DNA of 37,011 nucleotides from Lachnospiraceae bacterium UBA1718 (GCA_002317245.1 DCIU01000076.1:7566-44576); one strand, 5' to 3'; counted from the first letter of the stretch, positions 15,791 to 22,115 are shown. Numbers and translations are program-made. The notes: generated by a model not told the origin, from the sequence alone.

Positions 15791-16819
15791 CTACTGCACC
15801 GATACCTCTCCCGCTACAACTCTCTTGTAGTCCTCGTAGTTGCGCTGCAGAAGTGCTGGTGTATCTAGCTCATATGGACAATGGCTCTTGCACTTGTTGC
15901 AGTGAAGACAGTCCTCAATCTTCTTCATATTGGCCTGCCACTCCTCAGATAAGAAGCCTTCAGATGGAGCACGGCGAAGAAGTAATGACATTCTCGCACA
16001 GTTATTAATCTGAATTCCCACAGGACATGGCATACAGTATCCACAGCCTCTGCAGAATTCTCCTGCAAGCTCTGCCACATCTGCATCAATAATAGCCTTA
16101 ATCTCATCTGTCATAGCAGGTGGATTATCAATATATGAGATGAACTCATCAAGCTCATTCTCTCTCTGAACTCCCCAGATTGGAAGTACATTATCAAACT
16201 GTGCCTGGAAGGCATAGGCTGCTGCCGAATTAGTAATCAGTCCACCTGACAGGGCCTTCATAGCGATGAAGCCCATATTAGCTTCCTTACACTTATTAAC
16301 AAGATCAAGCTCCTGTGGTCCTGAGATATAGCAGAATGGGAACTGAAGTGTCTCATATAAACCTGATGCAATTGCCTCTCTGGCTACAGACAGTCTGTGA
16401 TTGGTAATACCAATATGCTTAATCTTGCCTTGAGCCTTAGCTTCCAACATTGCCTCGTATAATCCGGAACCATCGCCCGGCTTAGGACATACTGCAGGAT
16501 TATGGAACTGATATATATCGATATAGTCAGTCTTAAGCTCTTTTAAGGAATTCTCAAGATCAGCCCAGAAGCCTTCTACCGTCGTAGAGCCTGTCTTAGT
16601 TGCAATGTATACATTCTCTCTGATTCCCTCAAGAGCGATTCCAAGCTTATGCTCGCTGTCAGAATAGTAGTGAGCTGTATCATAGAAATCAATTCCTGCA
16701 TCGTAAGCTTTTCTGATTAGTGCTACGGCATCCTCTGTTGCAATTCTCTGAATAGGAAGGGCGCCGAAGCCATTCCTGTTAACTGTAATGTTAGTGCTGC
16801 CTAATGTAATTCTGTCCAT
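15791..16819 (-). CDS. aldo/keto reductase with C-terminal ferredoxin-like 4Fe-4S domain
   Basis: The 342-residue protein has a TIM-barrel aldo/keto reductase domain with the tetrad D47 and Y52 (DTAHYY), K75 (ATKTGS) and H106 (YQFHNP). It continues into a C-terminal domain with two cysteine clusters, CRGCGYCMPCP and CLHCNKCKSHCP, each fit for a 4Fe-4S centre. This combination is common in anaerobes and suggests electron flow between a ferredoxin-like module and a nicotinamide-dependent carbonyl reduction; the substrate is unknown. The start is ATG at 16819 (CAGGAGGAAGG), not five codons earlier. It follows the GNAT gene by 35 bases and may be co-transcribed with it. Confidence 0.9.
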   Translation of the reverse strand: MDRITLGSTNITVNRNGFGALPIQRIATEDAVALIRKAYDAGIDFYDTAHYYSDSEHKLGIALEGIRENVYIATKTGSTTVEGFWADLENSLKELKTDYIDIYQFHNPAVCPKPGDGSGLYEAMLEAKAQGKIKHIGITNHRLSVAREAIASGLYETLQFPFCYISGPQELDLVNKCKEANMGFIAMKALSGGLITNSAAAYAFQAQFDNVLPIWGVQRENELDEFISYIDNPPAMTDEIKAIIDADVAELAGEFCRGCGYCMPCPVGIQINNCARMSLLLRRAPSEGFLSEEWQANMKKIEDCLHCNKCKSHCPYELDTPALLQRNYEDYKRVVAGEVSVQ

Positions 16820-16854
16820 TCCTTCCTCCTGCAATTGTTATGTCAACCAAGTTT

Positions 16855-17631
16855 TCAATCGTATATTCCACCCATACTCGGGTCAATCTTACCTACAAAT
16901 AATTCTGTGAAAGCTGGTAAGAAGCCAGCCTTGCTTGCCACCAGTCTTGAGATAGCATGGGATTCGCTTGTTCCGTAGAAGGGAAGATATCCATCCTCAA
17001 TAATCCTCTGCTTAAGAGCGGTGGTTAATCCTGTTCCATATCCTTCGCCTTCATAGTCTGGGAGCACGTCGATACCAATCTGTCTCACGTACTTACCATC
17101 TTCACTTGCTCCGGCCATTGCCTTATAGAAGCCCTTTCCATCAGCTACTCCCAAGCCATATACATCAGCCTGTGTCGGCGAATAGGCGAAGGCATTGTGG
17201 AAGGCATCCCCCTTTTTGACCTGGGCAATCTCATCAGCTGTCAGGAGCTTATAGTCTCCTGGAATCTCAATCTTCGGTGCATCCGCATCCGGAAGATAGA
17301 AGAGGTGAGTATCGATAATCTCTCTGTCGAACTCATTAAGTATCCCATCAATCTTGCGAAGTCTTCCATAATTGAAGAACCACTCTGCGGGATAATCCTT
17401 AAGTATCTCCATCCATCCGGGAATTGTCTCCTCATCCGCCATTACATAAGCCGTCCCCATATATACAATTACACGGAAAAATGGGTCCAACTTATCTATA
17501 ATTCTGCTTCCAGGCAGCCTGGCCGATGGGGCGATCCACATGTCATCTTTTATTTTGACTGCTTCTTCAAGATTGCAGTCAAGCTCAATCTGACTAAGCA
17601 TTATATCTAAATGTTCATCCGATATTCTCAT
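16855..17631 (-). CDS. GNAT-family N-acetyltransferase, possibly translated from a leaderless mRNA
   Basis: The 258-residue protein has an unrecognised N-terminal half and a C-terminal GNAT domain with the acetyl-CoA motif IGIDVLPDYEGEGYGTGL followed by the helix LTTALKQRI and a distal SRLVASKAGFLPAF. The substrate cannot be read. The ATG at 17631 has no ribosome binding site. Instead an extended -10 box (TGTTATACT) ends six bases upstream, placing the predicted transcript start on the ATG itself. A further six codons of open frame upstream contain the promoter and are unlikely to be translated. The aldo/keto reductase gene follows. Confidence 0.8.
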   Translation of the reverse strand: MRISDEHLDIMLSQIELDCNLEEAVKIKDDMWIAPSARLPGSRIIDKLDPFFRVIVYMGTAYVMADEETIPGWMEILKDYPAEWFFNYGRLRKIDGILNEFDREIIDTHLFYLPDADAPKIEIPGDYKLLTADEIAQVKKGDAFHNAFAYSPTQADVYGLGVADGKGFYKAMAGASEDGKYVRQIGIDVLPDYEGEGYGTGLTTALKQRIIEDGYLPFYGTSESHAISRLVASKAGFLPAFTELFVGKIDPSMGGIYD

Positions 17632-17637
17632 AACTCT

Positions 17638-17661
17638 AGTATAACACATACATGGTATAAT
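17638..17661. promoter_or_regulatory. closely packed divergent extended -10 promoters
   Basis: On the minus strand TGTTATACT (TATACT at 17638-17643) serves the GNAT gene. On the plus strand TGGTATAAT (TATAAT at 17656-17661) serves the PD-(D/E)XK-like gene. The boxes are only 12 bases apart, so polymerase binding at one should exclude the other. Neither has a good -35. Confidence 0.6.
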
Positions 17662-17683
17662 TAACTCCAGGAAGAGGTTATCT

Positions 17684-18442
17684 ATGGTACTTGATCAGAT
17701 TAGATGGCAACAGGCCAAGGACAAAATCATAAATTCATATAAGGGTGATAATAGTATTGGTACCTTATCTGAGAAGACAGTTCATGCAGTAGTTAAGAAT
17801 TACTACGAACCGGATGAGAACTATCAGGAGATTGCCATCGAGGGCAAGTGTGCTGATATATATAGCAAAGAGGGGAAAATCATTGAGATTCAGACAAGAG
17901 CCTTTAGCAGGCTTAAGCCTAAGTTGGATGTGTTTTTACCATCCTACGATGTGACTGTGGTGCTTCCTATTCCTGACCACAAGCAGATTATATGGGTAGA
18001 TCCAGATACTGGTGAATTATGTAAACCTAGCCCAAACAGAAAATATGGTTCGCCCTATATGGCATTCAGAGAATTATATTCTATTCGCGATTATCTGAAT
18101 AATCCTAATCTGCATATTACCCTTCTAATGATGGATATGATTGAGTATAAGTTGCTCTCCGGCAGAAGCCGCGACAGGAAAAAGTATGGCGCCGAGAGAT
18201 TCGACAGAATCCCTACCAATCTGACAGAGGAGATTACCCTCAACAGACCCGAGGATTATATGCAGTTCGTACCCGAGGGACTACCCGAAATCTTCACTTC
18301 CAAGGAATTCGCTAAATGCGCCGGCATTCCAGACCGCATTAACGGAATGGTCATCGGCATTCTCTGGCGAATGGGCGTCCTCGAAAAAACCGGCAGCAAA
18401 CGCGGCAACGCCATCGAATACCGTGTGAAGGAAATATACTAA
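17684..18442 (+). CDS. uncharacterised protein with PD-(D/E)XK nuclease-like core and C-terminal winged-helix-like region
   Basis: The 252-residue protein has the spacing of a restriction-endonuclease-like fold: E30 in an N-terminal helix (LSEKTVHAVVKNYY), D58 in GKCADIYS, then E68-I-Q70 in KIIEIQTRAF. The last corresponds to the ExK/ExQ of the active site; Q replaces K, as in some families. Residues about 207-252 (FTSKEFAKCAGI...ILWRMGVLEKTG...YRV) look like a winged helix. It could be a small nuclease or a DNA-binding regulator. The start ATG has AGGAAGAGG upstream. The last third is visibly richer in G and C than the first. It is followed at once by repeat locus B. Confidence 0.6.
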   Translation: MVLDQIRWQQAKDKIINSYKGDNSIGTLSEKTVHAVVKNYYEPDENYQEIAIEGKCADIYSKEGKIIEIQTRAFSRLKPKLDVFLPSYDVTVVLPIPDHKQIIWVDPDTGELCKPSPNRKYGSPYMAFRELYSIRDYLNNPNLHITLLMMDMIEYKLLSGRSRDRKKYGAERFDRIPTNLTEEITLNRPEDYMQFVPEGLPEIFTSKEFAKCAGIPDRINGMVIGILWRMGVLEKTGSKRGNAIEYRVKEIY

Positions 18443-18510
18443 TTTTGACCCTGGGGGACGGGGTCAGAGTGTCATTTTGATAGGGGGGGACAGGGACCCC
18501 CTATCATTTT
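18443..18510. repeat. dispersed GC-rich repeat, locus B, with an added 10-bp hairpin
   Basis: Beginning one base after the preceding stop, TTTTGACCCTGGGGGACGGG continues GTCAGAGTGTCATTTTGA (18443-18480). A perfect 10-bp hairpin follows: TGATAGGGGG (18478-18487) with CCCCCTATCA (18497-18506). The metallophosphoesterase stop codon (18504-18506) is part of this hairpin, so the repeat supplies the gene's end. Confidence 0.88.
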
Positions 18511-19205
18511 GAGTAAAATCGTTCTCCTGTTTCTATACACATGCAGGCTAATCTTCCACTTGCGAATCCACTACCACAGTCAAGAAGATATACATTGCCC
18601 TTCTCATTTTTCCAGATAGAATTTTTATCACCATCAAGATACTTGTGATTTCTATCTTTTAAAGTCATATTATCTGTTGGTGTGTGGCCGCACATTGATA
18701 TATATCCTTCTATTCCATCTACGTAAAATGTATACTTAATTTGATTTCCCATTAGATAATAATCTCTACTCTTATGAACATTGGGATGAGCTGTCATAGC
18801 ATGTGCAAAAAGATACTTAATTCCATCTATTTCCAATTCCTTTTGCAGAGGCAGTCCGAGTATTAAGTCTGCTATATCAAGCATATCTACTTCTGTAAGT
18901 CTTTGCCTCATTAATTCGAAAGAATTATAGTGATATGCCGGCATCTTCTTACGATGTTTTTCTTTTCCATAGTATTCTTTAATATAGTCTGCCAACCATT
19001 GATCATGATTTCCACGAATCCAAGTACACTTGCCTTGAATTCCTGATAAAGCAAAGTACACTCCAACTGGGTCAGCTTCAACGCCACCTCTATCGAAGAC
19101 ATCCCCTAGTACTATTAGTTCATCTCCTACTGTAAGCTTAATTTGTTCAAGAATACTTTTTAATTTATCCAGTTCGTTATGTATATCAGCAACAACGTAG
19201 TGCAT
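18504..19205 (-). CDS. calcineurin-like metallophosphoesterase (Ser/Thr phosphatase / diadenosine tetraphosphatase type)
   Basis: The 233-residue protein has all metal-ligand motifs in order: D7-x-H9 (ADIHN), GDVFDRG with D35, GNHD with N66-H67, H135 (FAHA) and H174 (CGHTP). These bind two metals for phosphoester hydrolysis; PPP-type bacterial relatives act on phosphoproteins or dinucleoside polyphosphates. The motif ADIHN replaces the usual GDIHG. ATG at 19205 has AGAAGG upstream at a slightly long spacing. Its final codons and stop lie in repeat B. It sits at the left of the accessory stretch, downstream in the same direction as the GIY-YIG module, but with its own promoter. Confidence 0.85.
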   Translation of the reverse strand: MHYVVADIHNELDKLKSILEQIKLTVGDELIVLGDVFDRGGVEADPVGVYFALSGIQGKCTWIRGNHDQWLADYIKEYYGKEKHRKKMPAYHYNSFELMRQRLTEVDMLDIADLILGLPLQKELEIDGIKYLFAHAMTAHPNVHKSRDYYLMGNQIKYTFYVDGIEGYISMCGHTPTDNMTLKDRNHKYLDGDKNSIWKNEKGNVYLLDCGSGFASGRLACMCIETGERFYSK

Positions 19206-19229
19206 TTAATTATTACCTTCTTTCGTAAC

Positions 19230-19264
19230 AAAAAAGGCGAGTTTACGCCCTGTATATTATAACA
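19230..19264 (-). promoter_or_regulatory. extended -10 promoter of the metallophosphoesterase gene, followed by a short hairpin with T-run
   Basis: On the minus strand TGTTATAAT (TATAAT at 19256-19261) precedes a four-bp hairpin (GGCG-TAAACT-CGCC, 19236-19249) followed by six T (19230-19235). The hairpin starts at the predicted +1, too early to stop this promoter's own transcripts, so it may instead end transcripts of the upstream module. Confidence 0.5.
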
Positions 19265-19318
19265 CTTTAGCATTTATGTAATTAATCAGCTGGCATAACC
19301 CATGTTTATTTTCGCTAT

Positions 19319-19555
19319 TTAGCGTTCAACCTCATTTGCCACTTGCTCTGTGTAATATGTTCTCACATACATTTTTTCTACATATAGCTTTATATCAGAT
19401 TCGAGACCACCAGGAGCTTTTATATTACAATCCAAATAAATGGTATTCAGATATTTTTAAAGCCTGGGTTTCCCAATATTATTAATTAGCATATTATTAA
19501 TGTTATGCTCCTTCAAATAAGAAATAATACTCTTTCGCACTTCCATTTTATTCAT
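19319..19555 (-). pseudogene. small gene interrupted by an in-frame TAA (third gene of the GIY-YIG module)
   Basis: An ATG at 19555 overlaps the stop of the preceding gene (GATGAATAA) and reads 32 codons, MNKMEVRKSIISYLKEHNIN and onward, to a TAA at 19457-19459. The same frame continues open without a gap for 45 more codons (KYLNTIYLDCNIKAPGGLES and onward, ending NEVER) to a TAA at 19319-19321. The continuation looks like real protein and the frame never shifts, so a single nonsense change in an intact gene of about 78 codons is the simplest reading. I do not recognise the family. This stretch also accounts for most of the 342-base gap between the metallophosphoesterase and the next gene. 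Confidence 0.6.
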
Positions 19556-20417
19556 CCAGCTGCTCCTCTAAAAAAACAATATCTTCGACAAGATGTTCTA
19601 GTTGAGCTCTCTTTTTTTCTTTGGAACTTCTAGTAAAATCATTAATGGACATATACTGAAAATATTTGCATTGCTTAAAAGATAGTCCATATTTTTCTTT
19701 CATCGTCCTAGCAAATGAATGAAAATCTGAATTATCTTCCATTAGCTTAATCATCTCTGGATAGTTATCCACTATCACAAAGTATGCTTCTAGTTCTTCT
19801 TTTGCAATTCTGTCTCTTGCAAGTCTTCTCCTCACATCTATCTGATAGCTTTCATTGCTTGGATAAAATGTAATGTCTTTACTATTTCTCTCTCTCCAGG
19901 CTTCTATTTCATCTATTTTATTATGGCATCTCTCATATTCTTCTTTCGTCATCATATCCATTCGTATTTGAGAAAGCTTTCGTATTTGATAGTCTGAAAG
20001 ATCATATTTTTCTTTTAGTGAAATAATCATATCCTCATGTTTATCAGATGTTTTGATAAGATCCACTATCTCAGTACTATGCTCATAAAGCCATATGTAG
20101 TCCTTGCAAAGTTCATACTCCGTATCATAAAAATCTGCATTAATATCTTCTTTGTAGTTTCTTCCCTTTCTAATTGATCCATGCATAACGTGATAATCAC
20201 TATATGAAAATTCGTTGGTGCTTACATCGGCTCTACATCCGATAGTTTCATGCTCCGCCAACTCATCGATCACCATAGCATATGCTTTTGAAAGCGCTGC
20301 ATAAATACTATTAAAGTCATCAACATACACACTTATACGCTGTACTTCACCTGGATAGGATTGTGGCACAGATTTTCCGAATCGCTCAATAAAAATAGTG
20401 CATTGGTTAGTTCTCAT
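19548..20417 (-). CDS. uncharacterised protein with two copies of a GyrA coiled-coil (C-gate) helical motif
   Basis: The protein has 289 residues from ATG at 20417 (GGGGAG six bases upstream; an earlier TTG is unlikely). Residues about 117-175 and 220-287 repeat one pattern: a short helix with I/L-I, a 12-residue gap, then LKEKYDLSDYQIRKL in copy 1 and MKEKYGLSFKQCKYF in copy 2, then M-x5-T and a charged coiled coil. The same pattern, without gaps, is in this window's own GyrA at about residues 390-455 (LIEAFGLDEAQAKAI, then MRLRRLTGLE). In gyrase this helical segment forms the distal dimer gate. There is no catalytic tyrosine domain. Residues 1-110 are not recognised. The gene lies between the GIY-YIG gene (28-base gap) and the broken small gene. 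Confidence 0.65.
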   Translation of the reverse strand: MRTNQCTIFIERFGKSVPQSYPGEVQRISVYVDDFNSIYAALSKAYAMVIDELAEHETIGCRADVSTNEFSYSDYHVMHGSIRKGRNYKEDINADFYDTEYELCKDYIWLYEHSTEIVDLIKTSDKHEDMIISLKEKYDLSDYQIRKLSQIRMDMMTKEEYERCHNKIDEIEAWRERNSKDITFYPSNESYQIDVRRRLARDRIAKEELEAYFVIVDNYPEMIKLMEDNSDFHSFARTMKEKYGLSFKQCKYFQYMSINDFTRSSKEKKRAQLEHLVEDIVFLEEQLDE

Positions 20418-20445
20418 CGCTTTCTCCCCTAACATATTCTGGTAT

Positions 20446-20997
20446 CTAGCAGCATAGGTCTGCTTTCTCAATTGCTGCTAGTCTATCTAAAAAAGCAAGT
20501 CTACGTTGGCCCTTCCATGGATAGATACAAAGGTCGTTTCTCTTGTATCCCTTACTAGGGTATAACCCATATTTACCACCCTGGGTGTCTTGTAATAATG
20601 GGTGTTTCTCGTCAATATACTCACTTTCTAGCTCGAGTCTTTTTATATAGTCTTTCTCTTCTTTAAGGAGCTTTATGTAAATCTTCCATTCAGAGTTATC
20701 GTCATCTGGGAGCCCCAACCAATATGTATAATAATCGGATCCCATCCAACATTTGAGGTGTTGAATTGTTCTCTCGTACACGTTAGAAGCAAAATATGTA
20801 GGTGCTTCCGGATTTTGTCCTGCTTGTCCAATATAGGCGCTTATTTCAACTCCACTATTAACATTGTAATAACTGATCTCATACACGCCTTGAATAAATC
20901 CATTTCCAGTAAGTATGCCATCAGGATCCAGTACTCTATTTTTTAACTTCCTAGCGGCATTTTTACTGGTTTTCCAGTTTTCATAATATGGTTGCAT
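20446..20997 (-). CDS. GIY-YIG-like nuclease domain protein
   Basis: The 183-residue protein has the GIY-like GVYEISYY (37-44), then AYIGQAG containing YIG (55-57), R76 in VYERTIQHL, and a later acidic helix LELESEYIDEKHPLLQ with E122/E124. This is the motif order of GIY-YIG endonucleases (Tyr, Tyr, Arg, Glu). The usual final Asn is not obvious; HPLLQDTQGG stands in its place. These enzymes cut DNA in homing, repair, restriction and some phage-defence settings. ATG at 20997 has AAAGGGGAT upstream. It follows the 61-residue gene across a 43-base palindrome and precedes the GyrA-like protein, probably in one transcript. Confidence 0.7.
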   Translation of the reverse strand: MQPYYENWKTSKNAARKLKNRVLDPDGILTGNGFIQGVYEISYYNVNSGVEISAYIGQAGQNPEAPTYFASNVYERTIQHLKCWMGSDYYTYWLGLPDDDNSEWKIYIKLLKEEKDYIKRLELESEYIDEKHPLLQDTQGGKYGLYPSKGYKRNDLCIYPWKGQRRLAFLDRLAAIEKADLCC

Positions 20998-21025
20998 AAT
21001 ATATCCCCTTTCGTTTTACTATCCT

Positions 21026-21068
21026 TTTTTACTTAGCTAGCCGGTATTACCAGCTAGCTAAGTAAAAA
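21026..21068. repeat. 16-bp perfect palindrome between the 61-residue gene and the GIY-YIG gene
   Basis: TTTTTACTTAGCTAGC (21026-21041) and GCTAGCTAAGTAAAAA (21053-21068) are exact inverted copies, and the loop GGTATTACC can add three more pairs. The T-run lies on the 5' side and the A-run on the 3' side on both strands, so this is not a standard intrinsic terminator. It may be a protein-binding site, an mRNA-stabilising hairpin or an end of a mobile element. Confidence 0.85.
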
Positions 21069-21072
21069 TAGC

Positions 21073-21258
21073 TTAGTTTCTTGTTATTTTGCCATCAGCT
21101 ACGTTGGTCGATCCATTCGATATGCTACCACCTACAGATCCGGCCTGCTGGAAACGATTATAACCAAGGTCAGCAAGTGCAGCTCTATAGGCTTTAGTAG
21201 TCATACTATCTCCACTGTTAGGTAATATAATATTAACTAGATAACTAGCATTTACCAT
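21073..21258 (-). CDS. 61-residue protein of unknown function, first gene of the GIY-YIG module
   Basis: ATG at 21258 has AAAGGAGC upstream at good spacing and a near-consensus promoter about 70 bases before it. The product is mildly hydrophobic at the N-terminus (MVNASYLVNIILPNSGDS), has a helix-like centre (AYRAALADLGYNRFQQ) and ends in a Gly/Ser/Asn-rich tail (GGSISNGSTNVADGKITRN). I do not recognise a family. The strong promoter and the palindrome after its stop suggest it is made in excess over the GIY-YIG protein. It could be an inhibitor, a partner subunit or a secreted peptide; none of these is shown. Confidence 0.6.
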   Translation of the reverse strand: MVNASYLVNIILPNSGDSMTTKAYRAALADLGYNRFQQAGSVGGSISNGSTNVADGKITRN

Positions 21259-21322
21259 AAACTCAGCTCCTTTCTCTAGATTTTTCTTAAAACCGCGATA
21301 TGCTTATTGCGGTCTTAATTGC

Positions 21323-21351
21323 ATTGTAACCATCCTCTTATCTCTTGTCAA
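21323..21351 (-). promoter_or_regulatory. near-consensus sigma-A promoter of the GIY-YIG module
   Basis: On the minus strand a perfect TTGACA (21346-21351) and TACAAT (21323-21328) are 17 bases apart, among the best promoters in the window. The leader can form a small hairpin (CCGC with GCGG, then TTTT) before the ribosome site. Confidence 0.82.
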
Positions 21352-21368
21352 TAGTTAAATTGTTTTTG

Positions 21369-21427
21369 TGCTTATTTATGTTTTAATTGCATTTTGTCTC
21401 ACAATATGTTATTGTTGTAAATAAGCA
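21369..21427. promoter_or_regulatory. 10-bp inverted repeat ahead of the 163-residue gene
   Basis: TGCTTATTTA (21369-21378) and TAAATAAGCA (21418-21427) are exact inverted copies 39 bases apart. The right arm ends two bases before the AAGGAGG of the plus-strand gene, so the pairing or a bound protein could affect its expression. I find only weak promoter hexamers in this interval. Confidence 0.4.
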
Positions 21428-21446
21428 TAAGGAGGTCACTACACAA

Positions 21447-21938
21447 ATGTTTGAATATAATCTTTCCGTTAGTCTTTCTGATAAGTCAAATATAGATAAA
21501 GAAATAGAAAAAATAATAAAATCCGCTGCAAACGAAGCTAATTCTAGAACTAACGCATTAAGAAAAGGCCGATGTTTTAAAATCGGCGAACTTATCGATT
21601 CTACACACATATCTGTTACATTAGCATCAGATACAGAGGTTATACCTTCTAGAGCACTAACTGCATTATCTCGTTCAATGCTAGCTTTAGACGATAAAAA
21701 TATACTAGATAAGCATTTTTATAGAGGATGTATTTTAAATTCGGAATTAATTGGAAATGCAACAGATATTATTATTTCTAATATTTCTGATGTACAATTG
21801 CTTACAACAATTACTGAAATGATTTTTGGTCAAGTTAATATGAACAATCGAGATAAAAAACTTAGTCGAGAGTATACTGAACAAATTAGAAATATTACTA
21901 TTGAGTATATTAATAAAAAAACGCTTTCTTCCGATTAA
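21447..21938 (+). CDS. 163-residue protein of unknown function, divergent from the GIY-YIG module
   Basis: ATG at 21447 follows AAGGAGG, although the 11-base spacing is longer than usual; an upstream ATG in the same frame lacks a ribosome site. The protein starts MFEYNLSVSLSDKSNIDKEI, has a helical charged segment (about 14-40), a central region LIDSTHISVTLASDTEVIPS, and a C-terminal half with I/L-rich helices ending INKKTLSSD. It has no membrane segment or signal peptide. I do not recognise the family. The coding sequence is notably AT-rich. Sharing its control region with the 61-residue gene suggests it belongs to the same accessory unit. Confidence 0.6.
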   Translation: MFEYNLSVSLSDKSNIDKEIEKIIKSAANEANSRTNALRKGRCFKIGELIDSTHISVTLASDTEVIPSRALTALSRSMLALDDKNILDKHFYRGCILNSELIGNATDIIISNISDVQLLTTITEMIFGQVNMNNRDKKLSREYTEQIRNITIEYINKKTLSSD

Positions 21939-22032
21939 TTATTACTGTGAACACTATGCACAATGTGCACATTGTTTGTAATAAATTCAAAAAATCCAAA
22001 ATGTTATAATCTGATTTTTCACATTTTTATCA

Positions 22033-22071
22033 TTTTGAACCTGGGGGACGGGGTCAGAGTGTCACTTTTGA
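22033..22071 (+). repeat. dispersed GC-rich repeat, locus C
   Basis: A single copy, TTTTGAACCTGGGGGACGGG continuing GTCAGAGTGTCACTTTTGA, in the same direction as locus B and nearly identical to it (one substitution at C/A, one T/C change and an extra T by eye). Just upstream, TGTTATAAT (22002-22010) could be an extended -10 promoter; the rest of the 22011-22115 gap shows nothing else clear. Confidence 0.88.
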
Positions 22072-22115
22072 GTATCATTTTTGAAACTATGTGAATTATC
22101 TAAACAAACGGTTAA

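Noticed and set aside
19457..19459. Programmed recoding (stop read-through or frameshift) in the small third gene
   Set aside because: The stop is TAA, not TGA or TAG, no slippery sequence or SECIS-like hairpin is obvious, and the frame does not change; a nonsense change is simpler.
21073..21258. Double-glycine bacteriocin precursor
   Set aside because: A Gly-Gly pair exists, but the leader does not resemble known ones and no peptidase-containing transporter or immunity gene is adjacent.
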